Shown here piece by piece: positions 56,726-64,000 of a DNA stretch of 64,000 nucleotides. Location: contig NC_060063.1 in NCBI RefSeq assembly GCF_020283565.1, forward strand, positions 20,216,720 through 20,280,719. The letters are read 5' to 3'. The stretch's first letter is position 1. Each line of letters begins with the position of its first letter. Below the pieces are notes generated by a model, which saw only the letters and a list, made by a program, of their open reading frames with translations, did not search any database and was not told the DNA's origin. This stretch comes from Trifolium pratense. Lineage: Eukaryota > Streptophyta > Magnoliopsida > Fabales > Fabaceae. The position numbers were made by a program, and so were the translations under genes.

Positions 56726-57089
56726 GCTAGCTGATAGCTGATAAGTAGCTGATAGCTGAAAAGCTAGCTGATAGCTGAAAAATTAGGTTATTAAAATTAG
56801 AGTGTTTGGTAAAACTAGCTTTTAAAGTAGTTTTTAAATATAAAATTACATAATTGATAGTTGGTAGGTTTTTTTTTAGAGTGAGTAGTTATTAAATTAA
56901 AGGGTAAAAACGGAATAAAGTGTAAAAAACTATAAACTATAAGCTCAAATGCTACTTGAAATAGCATATGAAAAAAAGCTATAAGCTAGTACAAAAAGCT
57001 TGTTACCAAACACCTCTAATTTTTTGAAACAAGCTTATAAACTCATATAATAAACTATAAGCTAGCTTATTTGTGTTACCAAACACACC

Positions 57090-58800
57090 ATAAAATAGAA
57101 AACTGTTGTCAACACATAGCCGGTAAGCCAGCTATTTTTTCCTTAAATTTCATTCTTTGTTTAACGCAAAATTTGTCAATATTTTGAAAATCTGATTGCA
57201 ACTTCTAGAACCTCCAAATTCTCAAAATTCTCTACTCCTGTATCCACCGCCGTATCTGCAATTAATCCCCTCTTCCATCGAATGAATTTCATAACCCGCA
57301 ATTTATCTTATCTTACCCATTGATTAATCTTCCGCTTCTTCGCTACTCCTTTCTTGTTTCGAAATTTCGACTCACAACCCTTCTCTATTCCTCCGAGATC
57401 CTAAATTTCTGAAACCCTAAGTTCTCAGAAGTGACAGCGATGGAATTTTCTGCAACTGACGAAGGTACCAGTGCGTAATGTCAAAAAACCCTTTCCCGTT
57501 TCTCAGAACCCTCTAATATTCTTTCAAGAACCCTTCAAAGTTCAAGAAATCGAATGTCTCCAGAACCCTAGATTTCTCACGAACCCTTCAAAGTTCAAGA
57601 AATCGTAAAGTTCAAGCTGAAATGTCCATTGCTACTCAACAAAGTAGGAAAGCAAAGGAGTTGGATCAAGAAACCAACCACATAATTGTAAGTTACTGTT
57701 ATTTTCGTGTTTTGTTAACTATAAAGGGAATTGGATTTGATTCTAGTATTGTAATGAGGTTATCATGGTCTGTTGATAAATTCGATAGAGCAATTACTGA
57801 ATTAGATGGTTAACATGATTAATAATGTTTATAAGAGGAATTAATTGTATCATAAGAAGTGATGATTGGTTTGTTTGTTTGTTGATGATGTTGATAGTGT
57901 GAGACTGTGAGCAATGATGCAGTTACATACTTGGTAAATTTTGATTTTGATTTTGATTTTGTGACTCGAGGAATGCTGTGCTTGATACACTATATTGTAT
58001 ATTGTCGTTTATATAATTGAATCTGTGTGTCTCGGTTCTGATTCAATCTGTGATTTCACAGTGTTGTCCTTCTATGGGTTTTTGTTGAGTGTTGTATATG
58101 TTTGTAGGCTGCTACTTTGCTTGGTTGTGGTGTTTATTATGTTGTTTTCATAGCTGGTTCTGATTCAATAATGTAAAGTGGATTGCTTGCTCCTAATATG
58201 TAAACAGTCCTAGTAGAAATTTGAAGTTCCTAATGCTTAATTCACAGGCTAACAATTATGTGTTTATGTTGGATATGTTACTTTCTCTCTGTCTTGCTCT
58301 AATATTCCATCTTCATTTCTAGAATTACACTGATTTGGGGCATGTGTCTGCACTTATTCTGGTGGGATTGGTTCGTATGCTCTCCTTACCATGCGCATGG
58401 TGATGTTACGGGTAAGCAATTCTTAAACATGCTTATGCAATTCGCTTTTTTACTGCCCGACCTTCACCATATGGTCCACTTACATATGATCCACCTACAT
58501 ATCAACAAAAATGGATCTTAAGGTTCACTCCTTTTTTTAATTTCCTTTTGCTTTTGTGCTGTAATCTTTGGGTATAATGAGCTAACTTCTCTATGGTGCT
58601 GGGTTTAGTTTGTTTAATTGGAGCCTCAATTTCTGATGCAAATATTTGCTTTTTTGGAGTCTACAAATTTGAGTCATAAATTTTCCAGCAGACACAATAT
58701 TTTATAAAAAAATTGATCAAAATTGGAAGACCCTAATGCAATAAATTTTTTACCAAAAAAATGTGGTTTAGAATATGAATTCTTATTTTATGGTCTAAAA
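57090..58800 (+). other. Possible 5' end of an unidentified gene
   Basis: 57180-57620 has the C/T-rich texture of a plant 5' UTR (AACCCTAAGTTCTC, CCTCCGAGATCC). It includes a tandem direct repeat: AACCCTTCAAAGTTCAAGAA at about 57528 and 57582. An ATG at 57622 opens a 22-codon exon (MSIATQQSRKAKELDQETNH) up to a good donor, ATT|GTAAGT at 57688. Later TGCAG/GTAGG-like sites exist, but no protein family could be recognised in the following 1.1 kb. It could be a real first exon or a captured gene fragment. Confidence 0.35.
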
Positions 58801-59149
58801 GCAATTTGAATATGAATGTTTTATTCATAACTTGAATTCGACCGTTGATAATGATTTTCTCATAACGGTAAATTGGGGAGATGGTTGTGTGCCTTTGTGC
58901 CTTCGACGCGAAATTCAATATGTCCCTCAATGTGCCTAAATTGAGTTTATGTCCCACGATGTCCCTAAACTTGATAGTTTGAATGCAATTTCAACGTGAA
59001 TGCTTCATAACTTCACATGTAAATGGAGAAGACCATTGGTGCCTTAGATACAAAATTGAATATCTGTTCCTTAATGCCCCCTAAAATTGATAGTTTGAAT
59101 TCAATTTCAATGTGAATGCTTCATAACTTCACATCTAAGTGGAGAAGAC
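58800..59149 (+). repeat. Tandem repeat array (unit about 144 bp), left part
   Basis: Units contain GTGAATGCTTCATAACTTCA, GTGCCTTAGATACAAAATTG, TATGTCCCACGATGTCCCTA and TTGATAGTTTGAATGCAATT. Left-part units start at about 58998 and 59114, with a diverged one before them; one unit has lost about 28 bases. The array continues on the far side of element E at 62453. Confidence 0.85.
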
Positions 59150-59499
59150 TAATAGAGACTTGACTGTGAAAGTGGGCCTTGACTTTGGCCCAAGACTAAG
59201 GTGGGATGAGGTGGCATGAGTGCATGGAGAGCATGAGGACTTACTCCACTATATAAGGAGTGTTATGCATAAGGAATAACTTAGCTAGAATTTCAGTTAG
59301 AATTAATGGGATCACTTTTAGTGATTTGGGGCACTTAGTGCTTTGGGGCTAGTAGACTCTCTCTACTAGTTTGTTACCTTTGTTATTTTCATTCTCCATT
59401 TTCATAAACTGTGTAATTGTTCAACTGTTTCAATCAATACAATTACATATTTCTCCATTTCAATTTTATTTTCATTATTTGAGATCTAGAGTTCCATCA
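59150..59499 (+). repeat. 5' LTR of element E
   Basis: 350 bp. CTATATAAGGAGTG at about 59250 is a good TATA box. Confidence 0.9.
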
Positions 59500-59500
59500 A

Positions 59501-62167
59501 TTGGTCCGACCCGCCGGATCCGACGGAGAGCCAGTGATGGAGGACGTTTGGACTATGAAGAAGCAATTACCAGATTTCATGGGGACCGATCCTATTGGCT
59601 GGATCACTGCGGCTGAAAGGTTCTTTGAGAAGAATGAAGTTCCCTCTCGCGATAAGCTTCAGTGGGCTTTTATGAGCATGGAAGATAAAAAAGCGATGAT
59701 GTGGTTTTATTATTGGTGTGAAGAGAATCCAGATGCAGACTGGAATTCATTTTCTATAGCTATGATTAGAGAATTTGGAGTACAAATGGTGCAAAATCAA
59801 GAATCAGAGCCGAAGGAAACAAAAGGTGCAAAGTTAGAGGAGAACGAGTTCAAATTTAGTGTTGAATCAGAAGCAAAAGATTACCAGACAAAAGCAATGA
59901 ATGAGGTGCAAAGAGGAAAGGAGCAGGCATTTCTCTTTGAGCCACCGAATGCCGACCTTTATGTGGTGGCTAACGAGAACCAAAGAATCAAAGCAGTTGC
60001 CGTTGAACTCCGACCTCCACCAGAACCGCCAAACGCCAATTTACATGCACGGATCTCTTCAAGCTCCGATCTGCAAGGAAGAAAGGAGAAGATGCTTGTT
60101 CTCAAACCACCGTCGGAGCCGCCAGATGCCGATTTGTTCACGGCGGTCACGGAAATCAAACAGATCGGCGATGTGACGAACATAAAGAACGGAATCGCAC
60201 AGATTCCGGTTGCTCCCAAACCACCTATAAAACCGCCGTACACGGGAGCCGGTATTGTGGTGACAAATCGGAACTCGCGTGCGTCGACATCAGAGAAGCA
60301 AGTTGTGGGATGTCCGGCCACGATCTCACCAAAAACACCAAATCATGTAGGCCTCACACAATGCAAAATTCTATCTACAACAGCAGATTCTCATCTTCAC
60401 AAATCTGTGCCATCCGTTTTGCACGTTAATGATTTATTACACGTGTCATCATCAGGTCAGTGCACATCCCTCCTTCTCTCTCATGTGTCATCCAAGGGAC
60501 ACCCTTTACCACTTGCTACCTATCATGGTTACACGATGCAATCAGAGCTGTCCAACACAATAGAATGTGAATTGTGTCAATATTTTAATCCAATGAATCA
60601 GACCCAATATATTTTTGGTTTGAATTTTAAGGAAGTGGCAATATGGGCTGGAATAGAATTACTGGGCTTTAATAGCAACTGGGCCATAAGAAAGGATAAT
60701 GGGAATTTGAAGCTTAGGAGGAAGGATCACGTTTCAGCTCTACATTATGAGAAAAAGGGGGTTTCATCTAGAGAACAATTATCAAATGCAGAAGACACTT
60801 CTTTATTTTTCAAGTTCATTGAAAATAATAACCTTGGCCATTTTTCAAAACCTCGAGTGGCAGCTGATAAAGAAAATTACAATTTTGTAACAAATCCCAC
60901 CAATGGTTCATGTGAATTTTCAACTAACTCTTTGATGATTCGAATGGATGATCATGATGCACTCATAATTTGTGGGGGAGGAGTTGAAAGGTCCTCAAAC
61001 ATTGAAATATTGCTGAGAGGTGAGAATGTTCTTATGTTCATTAACAAGGAGAGTAGAGAAAGGATCATGAATAGGAGATATTTTTTCCTAGTAGCTCTTG
61101 CATCAAAAAATGTAAGAATGGAAGTTATGAAGCTTGACTTAAACTGGTTTGTGCTTATTATGTTAAGTGTTGTAATTGGCTTGGCTTGTTGTGACGCTAA
61201 AAATGTTGAGATGGAGGCGAGTCCAGCAACTAATGCATTTTTAAGCTTGCATTCATGTATTCAAGACATGGCAGCAAAGGTACTAACATTCCTTGTCATT
61301 CACAATGGGATCCTTGAAGGGGAATGTAGAAAGAAGGTAGCCACACTGAATAGTCAAAACAACAAAAGGGAAGTCACATCACTGATGTCTACTCTTCAAT
61401 TTGAGAATTGTACAATAGAGGATATAGTAAATGTTGGTGTGGTCTGGTTCTTGGGAATTGCAGAGGAAACAATATTTCATATATTGGATGCTGCAAATAA
61501 ATTTGCTCTTGTTTCAATATTCAATGTATTAGATATATGGAATGATGTTTTGGTGACTGTTTTAGTTGAGATGCATATGAAACAGGGGCATATTTCTTGT
61601 GCACATGGGGTTGTGGTATGGAAGGCATTGATAGGAATGTATGGAAGGAAGGGAGAATGTGAGTATGCTTTTGAAATGATATTCTTCTACTCATCGGTGT
61701 TGACCAGACAATGGGATCCGGGGAAATTTAATGTTTTTTTGTCAAAGGCTGCTTATGAATTTTGTTGGAGAATTGTCTTCATTTCTCATGGGACTTGTAT
61801 CCATATTGTTGTAGAATCATATGATCTTGCTTTGTGGAATACAGTTATATGGGGGTATGTAAGTGAAAGAAACTTTGTACTTCCTTTCAACATGATGTCG
61901 TGGCATTATTTTTTTTTGGTGAAGCAACAATACTTGATAGAATTCAATTTTCCAATGGTAGTTGTTGCTGATACGGAAGTTTGTTGGAGAATGTTCTTCA
62001 TCTTTCATAGATTGCTCAACTTTGTATTTGATAGAGGCAAGTTGGATGGATGCAAAATTTCAACCTTGAGGACAAGGTTGTTTGAAGGGGTGGGTATTGA
62101 TAGAGACTTGACTGTGAAAGTGGGCCTTGACTTTGGCCCAAGACTAAGGTGTGATGAGGTGGCATGA
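59501..62167 (+). CDS. Element E ORF: gag-like N-terminus, Pro-rich repeats, TM segment, PPR-like C-terminal part
   Basis: 888 codons without interruption; ATG at 59537 (residue 13) is an equally good start. Residues about 20-100 resemble gypsy gag: LPDFMGTDPIGWITAAERFF and AMMWFYYWCEENPDADW. Residues about 145-270 hold four Pro-rich repeats (LFEPPNADL, RPPPEPPNANL, KPPSEPPDADL, KPPIKPPYTGAG). Around 545-565 is a hydrophobic helix, WFVLIMLSVVIGLACC. Near 703 VVVWKALIGMYGRKGECEYA and near 774 DLALWNTVIWGYVSERNF look like pentatricopeptide repeats. No protease, RT, RNase H or integrase motif and no zinc knuckle. The last 22 residues lie in the 3' LTR. The gag similarity is fairly clear. The PPR similarity is by eye only, and the middle is unrecognised. 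Confidence 0.75.
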   Translation: MVRPAGSDGEPVMEDVWTMKKQLPDFMGTDPIGWITAAERFFEKNEVPSRDKLQWAFMSMEDKKAMMWFYYWCEENPDADWNSFSIAMIREFGVQMVQNQESEPKETKGAKLEENEFKFSVESEAKDYQTKAMNEVQRGKEQAFLFEPPNADLYVVANENQRIKAVAVELRPPPEPPNANLHARISSSSDLQGRKEKMLVLKPPSEPPDADLFTAVTEIKQIGDVTNIKNGIAQIPVAPKPPIKPPYTGAGIVVTNRNSRASTSEKQVVGCPATISPKTPNHVGLTQCKILSTTADSHLHKSVPSVLHVNDLLHVSSSGQCTSLLLSHVSSKGHPLPLATYHGYTMQSELSNTIECELCQYFNPMNQTQYIFGLNFKEVAIWAGIELLGFNSNWAIRKDNGNLKLRRKDHVSALHYEKKGVSSREQLSNAEDTSLFFKFIENNNLGHFSKPRVAADKENYNFVTNPTNGSCEFSTNSLMIRMDDHDALIICGGGVERSSNIEILLRGENVLMFINKESRERIMNRRYFFLVALASKNVRMEVMKLDLNWFVLIMLSVVIGLACCDAKNVEMEASPATNAFLSLHSCIQDMAAKVLTFLVIHNGILEGECRKKVATLNSQNNKREVTSLMSTLQFENCTIEDIVNVGVVWFLGIAEETIFHILDAANKFALVSIFNVLDIWNDVLVTVLVEMHMKQGHISCAHGVVVWKALIGMYGRKGECEYAFEMIFFYSSVLTRQWDPGKFNVFLSKAAYEFCWRIVFISHGTCIHIVVESYDLALWNTVIWGYVSERNFVLPFNMMSWHYFFLVKQQYLIEFNFPMVVVADTEVCWRMFFIFHRLLNFVFDRGKLDGCKISTLRTRLFEGVGIDRDLTVKVGLDFGPRLRCDEVA

Positions 62168-62447
62168 GTGCATGGAGAGCATGAGGACTTACTCCACTAT
62201 ATAAGGAGTGTTATGCATAAGGAATAACTTAGCTAGAATTTCAGTTAGAATTAATGGGATCACTTTTAGTGATTTGGGGCACTTAGTGCTTTGGGGCTAG
62301 TAGACTCTCTCTACTAGTTTGTTACCTTTGTTATTTTCATTCTCCATTTTCATAAACTGTGTAATTGTTCAACTGTTTCAATCAATACAATTACATATTT
62401 CTCCATTTCAATTTTATTTTCATTATTTGAGATCTAGAGTTCCATCA
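62098..62447 (+). repeat. 3' LTR of element E
   Basis: 350 bp. Keeps the canonical TG...CA ends. Confidence 0.9.
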
Positions 62448-62452
62448 AAGAC

Positions 62453-63215
62453 CCTTGGTGCCTTAGATACAAAATTGAATATCTGTCCCTTGATGCCCCT
62501 TAATTGATTTTATGTCCCACGATGTCCCTAAAGTTGATAGTTTGAATTCAATTTCAATGTGAATGCTTCATAACTTCACATGTAAGTGGAGAAGACCCTT
62601 GGTGCCTTAGATGCAAAAGTGAATATATGTCCGTTTCAATTTAGTTTATGTCGCTCGACGTCCCTAAAATTGATAGTCTGAATGCAATTTCAATGTGATT
62701 ACTTCATCACTTCACATGTAAATGGAGAAGAAGACCCTTTGTGCCTTCGACGCTAAATTGAATATATGTCCCTCAATGTACCTAACTTTAGTTTATATCC
62801 CACGATGTCCCTAAAATTGTTAGTTTTAATGCAATTTCAATGTGAATGCTTCATAACTTCACGTGTAAATGGAGAAGACCATTGGTGCCTTAGATAAAAA
62901 ATTGAATATATGTTCCTTAATGCCCCTTAATTGAGTTTATGTTCCACGATGTCCCTAAAATTGATAGTTTGAATTCAATTTCAATGTGAATGCTTCATAA
63001 CTTCACATGTAAGTGGAGATGACCCTTGGTGCCTTAGATACAAAATTGAATATATGTCCCTTGATGCCCCTTAATTGAGTTTATGTCCCACGATGTCCCT
63101 AAAATTGATAGTTTGAATTCAATTTCAATATGAATGCTTCATAACTTCATATGTAAGTGGAGAAGACCTTTTGTGCCTTAGATGCAAAAGTGAATATATG
63201 TCCGTCGATGTCCCT
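62453..63215 (+). repeat. Tandem repeat array (unit about 144 bp), right part
   Basis: GAATGCTTCATAACTTCA-type starts at 62561, 62697, 62844, 62988 and 63132, that is steps of 136, 147, 144 and 144 bases. Units differ by a few percent and small indels. The array is cut at 63215 by a family C LTR. Confidence 0.88.
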
Positions 63216-64000
63216 TGTAACACCCAAACCCGTTATTTAATTAACTCTGCCTTTATAAAATCTTTTTCGAAAATACGCAGCGGAAAAATTGAAAATCTGA
63301 TTTATAAAGCGCTGGTTTGAATATCACAAACTTCATTCAAAGATAATACTAATACATTTATCTAGTAAAATATTCGAATGAACTAAAAACAAAACCTCGC
63401 ATCGAACGATGCGTTATTAGTTATACAAAACGGATACTTTTCAAATGAAAGCTTAAGACCAACAGAGTATACTAAGAGGACTACATGCGTATACATATAA
63501 AAACCCCTTTTTCCCGTGTCTCAATCAGAGCAGAGCTTCACCATTGCACTCGGACGAGGCTAACACATTACCTGTCAACCTGGACCCCCAAAGGTCCAGC
63601 AATTAACACAAAGCAGAGAGTTAGAAAACATAAACATAAATATAAGTGTGAGTAGTATACTACACACTTCACACGCTATCATACATTTCTAACTCACGCA
63701 CATACATCGTCGAATACGACTACCAATTAATCATTCATTTACAAACACACCAATCATATAGTTTCACGTCTTCTCGGACACTACCAAAGTGTACATTTTA
63801 TAGTCATGACGGACTCTACACTTGTTCATTTTATAGTCATGACGGACTCTACATTTGTTCATTTTATAGTCATGACGGACTCTACTCATATACCAAGACA
63901 TGGCAACAATCACAGTATTAAACAATTAGTAAATACCAAAGCTTAACACATACGGAAAACACATTACAATCCGATCAGATAATGTCACATAACAATTATC
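63216..64000 (-). mobile_element. LTR of another family C element (partial, runs off the window)
   Basis: Starts TGTAACACCCAAACCCGTTA and follows the element C LTR with substitutions and indels: CTTTTTCCCGTGTCxCAATC, CAGAGCAGAGCTTCACC, GTTTCACGTCxTCTCGGACA. The arrangement equals the + strand left edge of a - strand element. Clearly more diverged from C than C's LTRs are from each other. TCCCT (63211-63215) is the likely target duplication, but the other end is outside. Confidence 0.8.
63794..63892. repeat. 33-bp tandem repeat, 3 copies, in family C LTR
   Basis: CATTTTATAGTCATGACGGA starts at 63794, 63827 and 63860. Element C LTRs have about two units at the matching place (34337-34392). Confidence 0.88.

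Larger units (their letters stand above)
51581..57089. mobile_element. Tourist-type MITE split by gypsy element D
   Basis: The left piece 51581-51609 (GGGTCTGGTAAAAATAATC) and right piece 56731-57089 (ending TTACCAAACACACC) together look like the MITE at 10177-10577. Element D entered at GCTAG. The 3-bp flanks (GTA/ATA) do not match perfectly, so the exact ends are uncertain. Confidence 0.6.
59150..62447 (+). mobile_element. Non-autonomous LTR element E with one long ORF
   Basis: 3298 bp with 350-bp LTRs (59150-59499, 62098-62447) and target duplication AAGAC (59145-59149, 62448-62452). LTRs run T(G/A)ATAGAGACTTG to GTTCCATCA. Two mismatches were noticed, one of them in the terminal dinucleotide of the 5' LTR (TA for TG). 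The sequence after the 5' LTR is ATTGGTCCGACCCGCCGG, a plausible PBS whose tRNA was not identified. The purine tract GAAGGGGTGGGT precedes the 3' LTR. The interior encodes one 888-codon frame without protease, RT or integrase. It inserted into the 144-bp tandem array. Confidence 0.9.

Noticed and set aside
61817..62008. Small antisense frame within element E
   Set aside because: Shadow of the long E frame; no start context or homology.

Overview
The window is plant nuclear DNA, most likely from a legume close to Medicago or Trifolium. It has AT-rich introns with GT/AG borders, abundant Ty1/copia and Ty3/gypsy LTR retrotransposons primed by initiator-Met tRNA, plus Helitron, hAT, Tourist and SINE insertions. 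The species is an inference. Only one ordinary host gene is clear: a strictosidine-synthase-like (SSL, 'adipocyte plasma membrane-associated protein-like') gene. It is present as a damaged full copy and as a 5'-truncated second copy.

Layout. 1-3647: end of an LTR and the non-coding interior of a large non-autonomous LTR element (family 'C', + orientation). 3851-5371: damaged plant-mobile-domain (PMD) gene. 6869-15400: SSL gene with six exons; exon 5 has a stop codon, and intron 3 is swollen by a Tourist MITE and by a hAT element that itself holds a solo LTR. 15401-19388: 3' flank, a Helitron 3' end and the 5' end of a second Helitron. 19389-41885: copia element A, inserted in that Helitron. 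It carries an in-frame 1.77-kb internal tandem duplication and is split by copia element B (22370-30642, - strand) and non-autonomous element C (33755-41407, - strand). 41914-48244: second copy of the 9738-19388 segment, lacking the MITE, the hAT/solo LTR and copia A. 47974-50467: Helitron with both ends and decayed RepHel pieces. 51067-57089: two Tourist-type MITEs, one opened by an apparently intact Ty3/gypsy chromovirus (D, 51610-56725). 57090-58800: possible 5' end of an unidentified gene. 58800-63215: array of repeats of about 144 bp, interrupted by non-autonomous LTR element E (59150-62447), which carries one 888-codon ORF. 63216-64000: start of another C-family LTR.

The insertion borders can be read from target-site duplications: ggttg for C, aatat for B, ctttc for A, gctag for D, aagac for E, caaac for the solo LTR, gctgctaa for the hAT element and tta for the MITE. 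The empty sites in the second segmental copy confirm several of them. Relative order: Helitron, then copia A, then A's internal duplication, then B. C also entered A. The LTR pairs of A-E are nearly identical, so most of this build-up looks recent.

The most unusual items are: element E, an LTR element with a gag-like start, no protease, RT or integrase, and a C-terminal part resembling pentatricopeptide repeats; a 20-nt palindrome shared by D and E in different reading frames; and the segmental duplication, whose two copies look like two haplotypes joined head to tail.
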